From NCBI GenBank assembly GCA_035575715.1, contig DATLXN010000022.1:133034-197033 (forward strand): 64,000 nucleotides of DNA, written 5' to 3'. Positions 26,200 through 36,119 of the stretch are shown piece by piece (within the stretch, counting starts at the first letter, position 1; every line of letters begins with the position of its first letter). A model generated the notes under the pieces. That model searched no databases and was not told the origin of the DNA. It was given only the letters and a program-made list of their open reading frames with translations. Both the position numbers and the translations under genes were made by a program. Origin of the DNA: JACCSI01 sp035575715. Lineage in GTDB: Bacteria; Acidobacteriota; Vicinamibacteria; Vicinamibacterales; UBA2999.

Positions 26200-27243
26200 C
26201 TATTGGCGGCGCGCCAACTCCTCGTCGATCGCCGCGACGAACGCTTCGTAAGGCTGCGCGCCGACAAGCGCGCGGCCGTTGACAAACACCGTCGGCGTCG
26301 ACTGGACGCCAAGTGTTTCACCGAGCTTCATGTCTTCTGCGATTGACGCGGCGTGTTTCCCTGAATCGAGACATTGATCAAACTTTGCAGTGTCCAGTTT
26401 GAGTGCGACCGCATGCTGTTTCAGCATCGGCACTCCCAGTGCACCCTGGTTGCTGAACATGCGGTCGTGCATCTCCCAATACTTGCCCTGCTCACCGGCG
26501 CAGTGCCCCGCCTCCGAGGCCTTGGGCGCTTCGGGATGATTCTGAAGGGGAAAGTCCTTGAAGACGATTCGCAGTTTGTCGCCGTAGGTGGCTCGCAGCT
26601 TGGTGAGAGTCGGACCGACTCTCGCGCAGTACGGTCACTGATAGTCGGAGAATTCGACCAGCGTCACCGCGGCGGTCGCGGGGCCCATGGTTGGGTCGTG
26701 CGCGGCGACGTCGACCGTTTGCCTCGGCGGCTCCAGCGTGACTCGCATGGCCGGCGCCTTCTTCTTGAGGTCATCGACCAGCTGGGCGCGTGCCTGCTGC
26801 TGACGTTGGCCGCCAAGGAACTCGCGAATCGGCCCTTGCAGTTCCGCTATCGGCCGCCCACCGGCGCGCTCCTTATTGGCCTCATAGAACTGCTGCACGT
26901 CGCTATCGCTCACTGCCAGCAGCCGCTTGGTCGTCTCCTGTTGCAGATACTGCGGGACCGGCAGGTTTGCTGCTTTGGCGGCGTCTTCGATCAGCAGGTC
27001 GCCGACCATCTGCTCGAGTACGTTGCGACGGTTTTGATAAACCAGCTGGGTCACTCGCGCCCGTTCGGCAGGGTCCATCGTCTGCCAGCGGTCGTCGAGT
27101 TCTTTCATCGTAATTTTGCGGCCGCCTACTTCGGCAACCACTGCATCCTGGTTCGCTGACGGCGTCTGCGCACCGGGCGCAGTTTGCGCATCAGTGCAGG
27201 CCAACGCCGTTACGATCAGGACGCCGCATAGCGTTGATCTCAT
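26200..27243 (-). CDS. Candidate selenoprotein: SurA-N/DsbA-like thiol:disulfide oxidoreductase with in-frame UGA at CxxC
   Basis: Two open frames, 26635-27243 and 26200-26472 plus the intervening DNA, are in the same frame and joined by one TGA (26635-26637). The N-terminal half has an export signal and a SurA_N-like segment (GGRKITMKELDDRWQ). The second half begins VEFSDYQ-UGA-PYC and continues as DsbA/thioredoxin-like: GDKLRIVFKDFPL and a GVQSTPTVFVNG cis-proline loop. Residue 203 would be the first Cys of the usual CPYC; Sec fits that slot exactly. A hairpin 11 nt after the UGA (26605-26623) fits the bacterial SECIS layout. A nonsense mutation is the alternative, but the frame stays open for 145 codons afterwards. 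Confidence 0.8.
26605..26623 (-). promoter_or_regulatory. Putative bacterial SECIS hairpin
   Basis: A perfect 8-bp stem GAGAGUCG/CGACUCUC with a 3-nt loop GUC. It starts 11 nt after the UGA, and the loop begins 19 nt after it, with G as the first loop base. This matches the usual bacterial SECIS spacing and the loop-guanine requirement. The stem uses AGA and CTC codons that are rare for this high-GC region. Confidence 0.7.
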
Positions 27244-27251
27244 ATCTACAG

Positions 27252-27257
27252 ATTATA
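27252..27257 (-). promoter_or_regulatory. TATAAT -10 box of the candidate selenoprotein gene
   Basis: Consensus TATAAT ends 8 nt before the ATG at 27243, with no ribosome-binding site between. This predicts a leaderless or nearly leaderless transcript. No clear -35 box is seen at 16-18 bp. Confidence 0.55.
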
Positions 27258-27261
27258 CGCA

Positions 27262-27477
27262 TCACCCACGCCGGGGCGACTGTCCGTCGTCGGTAGGCGG
27301 ATTCCCATGGCCCGGCTGATAGCCGAGGCAGCGAATCACCGGCAGTGGTGGATATTTCCGGAACCGTGGGTCCACCTGGGACAGCCCGCACATATAGAAG
27401 GTCGATCGCGCGGCTTGCACGGTTCGGCAATGCTCGCAGGTCGCGCATAGGCCCATCCTCGCCGGATCTGTGGTCAT
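27262..27477 (-). CDS. Small Cys-rich conserved protein, function unknown
   Basis: 71 residues. The core pattern GLCATCEHC, then STFYMCGLSQ, then DPRFRKYPPLPVIRC ends in an LGYQP segment. The spacing of five cysteines (CxxCxxC, C, C) is that of a small metal-binding or zinc-ribbon-like protein seen in other genomes as an uncharacterised family. ATG candidates are at 27477 and 27456. It ends 18 bp before the candidate selenoprotein gene and points the same way, so they may share a transcript in addition to the internal TATAAT. Confidence 0.75.
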   Translation of the reverse strand: MTTDPARMGLCATCEHCRTVQAARSTFYMCGLSQVDPRFRKYPPLPVIRCLGYQPGHGNPPTDDGQSPRRG

Positions 27478-27509
27478 CGCTGGCAATTACGCACTGCTAC
27501 AATAATCGG

Positions 27510-28424
27510 ATGCAATACAAAGGCGCGATCGTCGGTGTCATCGCCGGCCTGTTCCTGGTCGCGATCGCGCAATTGTCGGCGCAGGATCCGGTGTTCCGCG
27601 GCAGCGCCCGCACCGCAGTGCCACTGTACGCGACCGTGGTCGATGGCAACGGCCGTCTCGTGCCGGGCCTCGAACGTGAGGACTTCACGATCCTTGACGA
27701 TGGCAAGCCGGTTGAGCTGACCCAGTTTTCCAATGCTTCGCAGCCCTTCACCGTGGTGGTGATGATGGATACCAGCGCGAGCATGACCGCGAATCTCGAG
27801 TTCCTGAATCTCGCGGTCGAACAATTTCTCATCCGGCTGTTGCCAGTCGATCGCGCCCAGGTCGGTGCATTCAACGACAAGATTCAATTCAGCGGCAAGT
27901 TCACCAACAACCGTGATGAATTGGTAAAGGCGCTCGATAACTTGCAGGTCGGCAACCCGACGCGGCTCAACGATGCGATTGCCGCAAGTCTCGATGCGCT
28001 CGAACGCATCGAAGGACGACGCGTGGTGCTGGTCTTCACCGACGGCGAAGACACCTCCAGCAAACTCGGCTTCCGCCCGGTGCTCGAACGTGCCCGCGAC
28101 GAAGAAGTCATGGTCTATTCGATTGGCCTGGAGTCCGAATACTTCAACGGCCAGCGCGTGCAGCGGACACGCCCGTCACGCGACCTCCGCAAGATTTCGG
28201 ACGAGACGGGCGGCGGCTTCTTCGAATTGAAGAAGAGCGATCAACTTGCACCCACGTTCACGCGGGTGTCCCAGGAGTTGCGCAGTCAGTATCTGTTGGG
28301 ATTTACGCCGGCGGTGCTCGACGGCAAGCTCCACAAGCTGGAAGTGCGCGTCAAGCCGGGGCTGACGGTGCGAGCGCGCAAAACGTATCTCGCTGCACCC
28401 GACCGTAATCAAACATCGAAATAG
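27510..28424 (+). CDS. Secreted VWA-domain protein (acidobacterial VWFA-related)
   Basis: 304 residues with a signal peptide (MQYKGAIVGVIAGLFLVAIA). A short N-terminal beta domain (VPLYATVVDGNGRLVPGLE) precedes a von Willebrand A domain with the MIDAS motif DTSAS, later T and TDGED ligands, and a C-terminal QYLLGFTP segment. This is the architecture of the VWFA-related family (TIGR03436) that is greatly expanded in Acidobacteriota, and it helps place the organism. Its partners are unknown; adhesion or scaffold roles are inferred for the family. Confidence 0.9.
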   Translation: MQYKGAIVGVIAGLFLVAIAQLSAQDPVFRGSARTAVPLYATVVDGNGRLVPGLEREDFTILDDGKPVELTQFSNASQPFTVVVMMDTSASMTANLEFLNLAVEQFLIRLLPVDRAQVGAFNDKIQFSGKFTNNRDELVKALDNLQVGNPTRLNDAIAASLDALERIEGRRVVLVFTDGEDTSSKLGFRPVLERARDEEVMVYSIGLESEYFNGQRVQRTRPSRDLRKISDETGGGFFELKKSDQLAPTFTRVSQELRSQYLLGFTPAVLDGKLHKLEVRVKPGLTVRARKTYLAAPDRNQTSK

Positions 28425-28430
28425 AATTGT

Positions 28431-28526
28431 CTAGACGAAGGCGATTGACAGGATCGTGACGATCAGCAGGGCGCCGACAGCCAATTCGGCCGTACTCGAG
28501 AAATTCCACTCATAAATTCGAAACAT
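28431..28526 (-). CDS. 31-residue single-pass membrane microprotein
   Basis: MFRIYEWNFSS, then a hydrophobic helix of about 18 residues (AELAVGALLIVTILSIAF), then a stop. AGAGGAG lies 7 bp before the ATG at 28526. It is 47 bp downstream of, and co-directional with, the hypothetical gene at 28574, so it may be the last gene of the molybdenum hydroxylase operon. No family is recognised. It resembles in size the small subunits that stabilise membrane complexes, but nothing specific supports that. Confidence 0.6.
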   Translation of the reverse strand: MFRIYEWNFSSTAELAVGALLIVTILSIAFV

Positions 28527-28573
28527 CGGTTACTCCTCTTGCTTGGACGGCCTACCGTCCGGGGGAGTTCCCT

Positions 28574-29329
28574 CTAGTCGAGCCGCCTCCAGTCGCTGGC
28601 TGCGACAAGGCGGCCGACCAGCCCCTCGTTTCCTCGAATTACCACGCAGAACGCGTCTTTTTCGGCGGTGACGGTGACCGCATGGAGATGCCGGTCGCCG
28701 CGCCTGGCGACCGTCGGGCGTTCGATGACGCCGAAGTAGAGCCGAGCCTCCGCGGGGCGAAAGCGCTCGCGGCCGCGTTGGGTTGACGGGTCCTGGTAGG
28801 CGTTGGCAGCAGTGCGGATCACCCAGCTGGGCCCGGCTCCGCCCGGTGTGACGACCGGCACGTGCGCGGTGGCAAGCTCGAACGAGGTCGCCGGTTCAAG
28901 CTGGATCGACACTTCGAGATCCGCGTCGATCCGCTCGCCGGCGATTCCTTCATCGTCCAGTGAAATACCGTCGACATCGGCGGGTTTGCCGGTGCGCTTC
29001 ACTTCCGCGACGGCGCGGTCGTAGGACGCTTGCGCGCGGTGCTCCGCCTGTTCGATTGCGCGTTGGATAGCGTCCATCGCTTCAGCGCTCGCCTGCTGCG
29101 TGTCGGGGTGCAGCGGATTGGCTTTGATGACGATGCGGGGGTCGGCAGCGGTCGGCCACACGACAAACCACCGATGCCGTGCTCCGCCCTCACTCGGCAT
29201 TTCGCCGGATTGGTCACTGCTGGGAAATGGCAAAGCGTGGCGCACAGCATCGACCAGACGCGCCACCGGTAGCGTTTGCACGGTGGCGGTGGCGGCGGCG
29301 GCGCTGACGGCCAGCAGCAACAGATTCAT
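28574..29329 (-). CDS. Hypothetical exported protein in the Mo-hydroxylase operon
   Basis: 251 residues with an N-terminal signal-like stretch (MNLLLLAVSAAAATATVQ). The rest is mixed alpha/beta with an Ala/Glu-rich helix near residues 75-115 and beta-rich C-terminal half. No known domain is seen. Its ATG overlaps the stop of the FAD-subunit gene by 4 bp (29326-29329), so translation is coupled. It could be an exported accessory of the oxidoreductase or just co-regulated. Confidence 0.75.
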   Translation of the reverse strand: MNLLLLAVSAAAATATVQTLPVARLVDAVRHALPFPSSDQSGEMPSEGGARHRWFVVWPTAADPRIVIKANPLHPDTQQASAEAMDAIQRAIEQAEHRAQASYDRAVAEVKRTGKPADVDGISLDDEGIAGERIDADLEVSIQLEPATSFELATAHVPVVTPGGAGPSWVIRTAANAYQDPSTQRGRERFRPAEARLYFGVIERPTVARRGDRHLHAVTVTAEKDAFCVVIRGNEGLVGRLVAASDWRRLD

Positions 29330-30147
29330 TTCGTCTGATGCCAGAAGTCAGCGAGCAGGTTTGCGCTCACCTCGCGTCGATACTCTGCGGTCGAGCGGAT
29401 ATCGTCGATCGGCTGAATTTCGTCGCGAAGCGAGGCTTGTGCATCCTCCAGAGTCGCTCCCGCGGACAACATCCTTTCTGTGCGCGGCAGCCGCACAACG
29501 GTCGCGGCGACGCTGCCGAGCGCGACCCGGACTTCCGGGCCACGCACCGCAGCACACATCACTTTCGAGATCGCCTGTGCGCGGCGGGTGCCGACCTTGC
29601 GCCAGTACTGGCGACCTTCGACGCGGGGGATTTCAATCGCGGCGATCAACTCATCGGCTCGCTTCACGCTGCTGCGGTAACCAGTGTAGAAGGCGGTGAT
29701 CGCCACGCGACGTTCGCCGCCGGCGCTTTGTAACACGATACTCGCGTTCGCGGCGGCAAGAACCGGCAGCGCATCGCCGGCGGGCGACGCGTTGGCGATG
29801 TTCCCGCCCAGCGTGCCGCGGTTCTGAATCTGCTTTCCGCCGATTTCTCGTGCCGCGGCAACGAGCATCGGCAGGCGTTTCTGAATGACCGCTGAGGCGA
29901 TGATGTCGGAGTAGGTGGTCAACGCGCCGATGCGCACGGTGCTCTTGTCGCTCGACACGAAGCGCAAGCCGGCAAGCGGCCACAAATCGATAAACTGCTG
30001 GGCCTTGAGCGCGCCGAACTGCAAGTTGACATAGACGTCGGTGCAGCCGGCCAGCGGCGTCAGCGGTCCCTCATCGCGCATCATCGTCAACGCTTCGGCG
30101 AGGGTGTGCGGACGGAGTAGAGATAATGCCGATAGCTCGGTCTTCAT
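29326..30147 (-). CDS. Molybdenum hydroxylase FAD-binding (medium) subunit
   Basis: 273 residues. FAD-binding motifs PLAGCTDVYVNLQFGA and GGKQIQNRGTLGGNIANASPAGD are typical of CoxM/XdhB subunits. The frame is open upstream to 30501, but the ATG at 30147 overlaps the TGA of the iron-sulfur subunit by 4 bp (ATGA) and gives the usual N-terminus. It transfers electrons between the [2Fe-2S] subunit and a cytosolic acceptor. Confidence 0.9.
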   Translation of the reverse strand: MKTELSALSLLRPHTLAEALTMMRDEGPLTPLAGCTDVYVNLQFGALKAQQFIDLWPLAGLRFVSSDKSTVRIGALTTYSDIIASAVIQKRLPMLVAAAREIGGKQIQNRGTLGGNIANASPAGDALPVLAAANASIVLQSAGGERRVAITAFYTGYRSSVKRADELIAAIEIPRVEGRQYWRKVGTRRAQAISKVMCAAVRGPEVRVALGSVAATVVRLPRTERMLSAGATLEDAQASLRDEIQPIDDIRSTAEYRREVSANLLADFWHQTK

Positions 30148-30622
30148 CGTTCCCGTCCTACCCGCCCTACCTGCCTTACCGGCCCACCGCGCGCACCTTT
30201 TTTCACCGCGCGGTAGATCGCCTCGTACCCCGTGCATCGGCACAGATTGCCGGCCAGCGCCTCCTGGATCTGCGCAGTGCTGGCGCCTTTGCGCACCTGT
30301 AGCGCGGCGAGGATCATGCCAGGCGTGCAAATGCCGCACTGCGCGCCGCCTTCGACGACAAACGATTCCTGCAGCGGATGCAGTTTGTCGCCCTCGGCGA
30401 CGCCTTCTATAGTGAGTACGGCCGTGTTGTGCAAATGGACTGCCGGCACGAGGCACGAGTTGACCGCCGTTCCATCGATTAACACCGTGCAAGCGCCGCA
30501 TTCGCCTTCGCCGCAGCCTTCCTTGGTACCGGTCAAACCGCAGTCGCTGCGCAGCACGTCGAGCGCCCGCTTCATCGGATGCACGTCAAGGCGGTGCGTT
30601 CGGCTGTTGACAGTGAAAATGA

Positions 30623-30626
<4 letters not shown>
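30144..30626 (-). CDS. Molybdenum hydroxylase [2Fe-2S] (small) subunit
   Basis: 160 residues. The plant-type cluster is in GCGEGECGACTVLIDG and the second cluster in CGICTPGM and GNLCRCTGY, exactly as in CoxS/XdhC-like iron-sulfur subunits. The last residues are a basic Gly/Arg tail and not part of the fold. Both ends overlap neighbours by 4 bp, so L, S and M subunits are translationally coupled. Confidence 0.94.
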
Positions 30627-32806
<2,180 letters not shown>

Positions 32807-32807
32807 T

Positions 32808-32941
32808 GTGGACTGCCTGCGGCGGCAGGACTCCGCGCTTCACCGTGGACCGCCGTGCGGCGGCGGGACTCCGCGCGGGGCGCGGAGCGGGACCGGCGTC
32901 GCTTCGCTCGCCGGCAGGGGGCTCACCGTTCGGCTCGCCTG
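32808..32941 (+). repeat. Dispersed GC-rich repeat, copy 1
   Basis: Modules in order are GCCTGCGGCGGCAGGACTCCGC, a related GCCGTGCGGCGGCGGGACTCC, then GCGGAGCGGGACCGGCGT, GCTTCGCTCGCCGG and CGTTCGGCTCGCCT. The GCTTCGCTC and GCGAGCGAAGC-like parts can pair, so it may form hairpins. It runs into the 3' end of the hypothetical gene 32840-33646 and encodes its last residues. Confidence 0.8.
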
Positions 32942-33646
32942 ATAACTGCTGAGCGCAGTTGCCGTGAGCGCGTCAATAGCTGCCCCGCGCTCAGGGACCT
33001 TGAGACCCGCCCAGCCGCTCAGAAACTGCGGCCCCCGCACCGACAGTTTCAGCGGGCGCTGACTTCCTCGGCTGTACTCGGCGAGCCACATCACTTTCGC
33101 CGAGCTCTTTGTGAGTTCGTTGAGAGCATCCAACACGGTGCCGGAATCGACGCGCATTGAGAATCTGTCGGCAAAACCTGCCCCATCGTACGCAGGGCCG
33201 CTGCTATAGATAAGTCGTTGCAGTCGTGACAGAGCACTTCCAACCGTCACATTGGTAAACTCCAGGTTGCGCACCTGAAAATTTAGCGGGTCGGCCGGAT
33301 TCGTCCATGCGGTCTTCGGACGCACGACAACCACGTCATCGACAAATCGCCACTCGTACCGCTCATCCACGCTGACAGCCGCGTTGAGGGCCTCAGCAAG
33401 GGTGCCGCCGGCGAGTGGCTGCGGAGAGTGAAACTTATAAGCCGGCTTCATCGGCTGATCAACCGATTCAAATCCGATCGGCACGTGGGCGTTGATCGCG
33501 ATAGCCCACAGGACATCTGCGAGGATGGTGGAAGCCCTCGGTGTGGCAGTAGAAGATGTGTCTGACGGGGGGGAGACGATTGGCTCTTGGGCCGCGACCA
33601 GTTGAACGCCGCAGAACCAGACAAGGATCAGGACCAGCTGTTTCAT
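32840..33646 (-). CDS. Hypothetical exported protein with STN-like segment
   Basis: 268 residues with a signal peptide (MKQLVLILVWFCGVQLVAAQ). The region LAGGTLAEALNAAVSVDERYEW then WRFVDDVVVVRP resembles the secretin/TonB N-terminal (STN) fold, and a second alpha/beta segment follows (SRLQRLIYSSG). Function is unknown. The last ~25 residues, rich in Pro/Ala/Arg, are encoded by the dispersed repeat at 32808-32941, so they were probably added when the repeat inserted at the gene's end. Confidence 0.7.
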   Translation of the reverse strand: MKQLVLILVWFCGVQLVAAQEPIVSPPSDTSSTATPRASTILADVLWAIAINAHVPIGFESVDQPMKPAYKFHSPQPLAGGTLAEALNAAVSVDERYEWRFVDDVVVVRPKTAWTNPADPLNFQVRNLEFTNVTVGSALSRLQRLIYSSGPAYDGAGFADRFSMRVDSGTVLDALNELTKSSAKVMWLAEYSRGSQRPLKLSVRGPQFLSGWAGLKVPERGAAIDALTATALSSYQASRTVSPLPASEATPVPLRAPRGVPPPHGGPR

Positions 33647-33689
33647 AGCACCGCTCCTCGCGCAACTCTAACACGCGCGAACACACCGA

Positions 33690-33782
33690 GACCGCCTGCG
33701 GCGGCAGGACTCCGCGCGTCGCGCGGAGCGGGACCGGCGTTGCTTCGCTCGCCGGTAGGAGGCTCGCCGTTCGGCTCGCCTC
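33690..33782 (+). repeat. Dispersed GC-rich repeat, copy 2
   Basis: Same module order as copy 1: GCCTGCGGCGGCAGGACTCC, GCGGAGCGGGACCGGCGT, GCTTCGCTCGCCGGTAGG and CGTTCGGCTCGCCT, with only four or five differences over the last 60 bp. It fills most of the gap between the hypothetical protein and the MoaD-like gene. Confidence 0.85.
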
Positions 33783-33806
33783 CGCGTCTTCCGCTCCTCC
33801 GCGGAT

Positions 33807-34061
33807 TCAGCCGCCGGAAATCGTCGGCACAATCTCGATCACATCGCCGTCATGCAGCGGATGCGCGTTGACGCCGTGCAATAGCATCTCGTCATTCACC
33901 GCAAAGTTGTAGATCGGATCGGCGAGGTCAGCGGATAACCCTGGAAACTGCCTTTCGAGGACGTCGAGCAGTCCGGGAATACTCGTCACGGGTTCGGAGA
34001 CGACGACTTGATGACCCGTCTTTCCGTGGAACATCGACGGAAAACGCACGGTCACCGCCAC
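33807..34061 (-). CDS. MoaD/ThiS-like ubiquitin-fold protein
   Basis: 84 residues starting at GTG. Beta-grasp features are seen (VTVRFPSMFHGKTG, then LLHGVNAHPLHDGDVIEIVP), with a C-terminal Gly-Gly (ISGG), as needed for activation as a thiocarboxylate. It starts one base after the aldehyde:ferredoxin oxidoreductase stop. Its position directly downstream of a pterin enzyme argues for a role in tungsto- or molybdopterin assembly for that enzyme. Confidence 0.85.
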   Translation of the reverse strand: MAVTVRFPSMFHGKTGHQVVVSEPVTSIPGLLDVLERQFPGLSADLADPIYNFAVNDEMLLHGVNAHPLHDGDVIEIVPTISGG

Positions 34062-34062
34062 G

Positions 34063-36012
34063 TCAGACGCCCATGGCGGCCAACAACTGCGCGCGAAAAG
34101 CTTCCTGCGGCACGCCTTGGTCGGTCAGCTCGGAGATTGCGTAGAACTTCGACAGCATTGCCTGAAACTCGTCACGGTCGATGCGCTCGCCTTTGAACGG
34201 CCCCGACATGGTCGGCTCATCGAACCAGCGATCCGGCAGCGTGTCGTCCTCTCGGCGGACGCCGAGCCGCTGGTTGATCATCCGCTCCACACCCATGATG
34301 TTCAGCCCGGCGCGATCGAGCTCCGCCAAGGAGAACTGCAGGCCAGTCACGTTGGCCAACTGCTGCTGAAACTCCTCGAGGCCAGGCAGCGAGGGGCTGT
34401 TGAACAGTTTGGTGGTGAACCGGCACATGCCGACAGAATCGCCGACCGCATAAATGTTCTCGCACGCGCGGACCGCGCGTTCTTTGCCGACATAGCTGTT
34501 GGGCTCAGCGCTGACCACTCCGCCGTACAACTCCGCCTTGAAATCCGCATCGTCATTAATCTTGGCGTTGATCTCGAGCGTGACGCGATTGCGGAGGTGA
34601 TCCATGCCACGTGTCGCGACCGCGAGTCCCAACGCGAAGGCCTTGAGGATGCGCGCGTCGTGCGGGTCGCTTTGCCACAAGCCTTTCACGGTCATTCGAT
34701 ATGGCAAAGCCTCGACCGGGTACTTGCCGCTCTCGACGGCACGAGCGCTATCCGCCAGCACGTCGCCAAAACCCTCGCGGCGTGAAGTCAGGAACAGCAA
34801 CTGCTCGATCACCGCCGCATCCCCCCACGCGAGCTCGATGCCGCCGGTGTCCTTGGTGGTGATGATGCCGCGCTGAAACAACTCAAAGGCCCACGACAAC
34901 GCCGATCCCATCGAGGCGGTATCGAGCCCAAGATCGTTGCAGATGTTGTTCAGGCGAATCACCGGTTCGACAGTGGTGACGCCAAGATTCGGGCCGAACT
35001 TGCCGAGCGTCACGTACTCGGGACCGTCGCCCTTGCCGTACTTGTCTGCGTCCCCAGTGTGCAGATCGTTGAGCGGGCGGCAGTTGACGGGACAGCGAAA
35101 ACACCCCTCCATACCCGGGCGGTACGGATCGATGTGCTCGGCGTCGAGCTGATCGGTCCATGTCGTTTCCTGATTGTTCTTGGTTCCCATCGCGCCAAGA
35201 ATGCGGCTGGGTTTATAGAGAAACGGGGTGCCCGTGACCGACAGCGCGTTCTTGACGACCGAGGTGCCGAGCAACTTCTGCGCGATGTGCCGGTTGTACG
35301 GTTTATACGGTTGCGCCGCGGGAAATTCGCGTGTCGGCGACAGCGTGACAATGCCTTTCAGCTGCAACGCGCCCATCTTCGCCCCGGGACCACCGCGCGC
35401 GTAAATCGCTTTCGGGCCGGCCATGATGCCGCTGGTCAGTACCAGGTTCTCGCCGGCGCGCGTGATGTTGACCATCGACATGTTCCGCTTCCACACGCCA
35501 CCCAGGTCGCGCTGGATTGCGTCGCGCATGTCGATGTTGTCCATGCCGACATACGGCGCCGCGTCACGGAACTCGATGGCGCCGTCGCGGATGATCATCA
35601 ATGCCCACGACGGCGCGCGGCCGTAGAGGACGATGTGATCGAGGCCGTTCATGCGGGTGAACGACGGAAAATAATCGCCGGCGTTGCAATCCATCAGGAT
35701 GCCGGAATCGGGCGACCACGACGTGCAGTTGCCGCGTGCGGCGCTTGGTACCAGGCCCGTCAGCGGTCCGGATCCGAAAATCAGCGGGACCTCCGGGTCG
35801 AGTGGTGTCTTGGTCTCGTCGAGCAGGCGGAACAGGTAGAACATGTTCGCCCCACGACCGCCGAGAAAGGAGCGCGCCACGCTGAGCGGGGCGTAAGCCG
35901 TCTGGGTCTCCCGTCGCTCGAGGTCGACAAACAGCGTGGCGCACTGCGTCGGATACTGTGGCTCCCTCGGGAGCTCTGCGAGCAACGACGCCACTCGGGC
36001 GCGAATACCCAT
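34063..36012 (-). CDS. Aldehyde:ferredoxin oxidoreductase family protein
   Basis: 649 residues from the ATG at 36012; the longer frame to 36330 lacks AOR homology. The [4Fe-4S] cluster cysteines are C304, C307 and C311 (GCFRCPVNC), with a fourth in VGMCRFTTKL near the C-terminus. The GNCTSWSPDSG and ARGGPGAKMG segments fit the pterin-binding regions. The cofactor is a bis-pterin with W or Mo. AOR enzymes usually need low-potential ferredoxin; their presence in an otherwise aerobic-looking gene set is unusual. The enzyme is adjacent to a MoaD-like protein that may be dedicated to it. Confidence 0.88.
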   Translation of the reverse strand: MGIRARVASLLAELPREPQYPTQCATLFVDLERRETQTAYAPLSVARSFLGGRGANMFYLFRLLDETKTPLDPEVPLIFGSGPLTGLVPSAARGNCTSWSPDSGILMDCNAGDYFPSFTRMNGLDHIVLYGRAPSWALMIIRDGAIEFRDAAPYVGMDNIDMRDAIQRDLGGVWKRNMSMVNITRAGENLVLTSGIMAGPKAIYARGGPGAKMGALQLKGIVTLSPTREFPAAQPYKPYNRHIAQKLLGTSVVKNALSVTGTPFLYKPSRILGAMGTKNNQETTWTDQLDAEHIDPYRPGMEGCFRCPVNCRPLNDLHTGDADKYGKGDGPEYVTLGKFGPNLGVTTVEPVIRLNNICNDLGLDTASMGSALSWAFELFQRGIITTKDTGGIELAWGDAAVIEQLLFLTSRREGFGDVLADSARAVESGKYPVEALPYRMTVKGLWQSDPHDARILKAFALGLAVATRGMDHLRNRVTLEINAKINDDADFKAELYGGVVSAEPNSYVGKERAVRACENIYAVGDSVGMCRFTTKLFNSPSLPGLEEFQQQLANVTGLQFSLAELDRAGLNIMGVERMINQRLGVRREDDTLPDRWFDEPTMSGPFKGERIDRDEFQAMLSKFYAISELTDQGVPQEAFRAQLLAAMGV

Positions 36013-36093
36013 GGCCCGAGTGTAGCAGCTGGTCTGCAGGACTCGTCGCAAGGGCCGCCGACTCCGTTGCGAGGCGGCGCAGTCGACGAGTCC

Positions 36094-36099
36094 TATAAT
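36094..36099 (+). promoter_or_regulatory. TATAAT -10 box of the gamma-glutamyltransferase gene
   Basis: Consensus TATAAT 20 bp before the ATG at 36120, with a TTGGAGG ribosome-binding site between. No convincing -35 box is present. Confidence 0.5.
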
Positions 36100-36119
36100 G
36101 GACACTCCTTGGAGGCTCC

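Noticed and set aside
26635..26637. Two separate genes split at the TGA
   Set aside because: The downstream part has no start or ribosome-binding site of its own, and the two parts form one DsbA-like fold, so I treat them as one gene with Sec or, less likely, a nonsense mutation.
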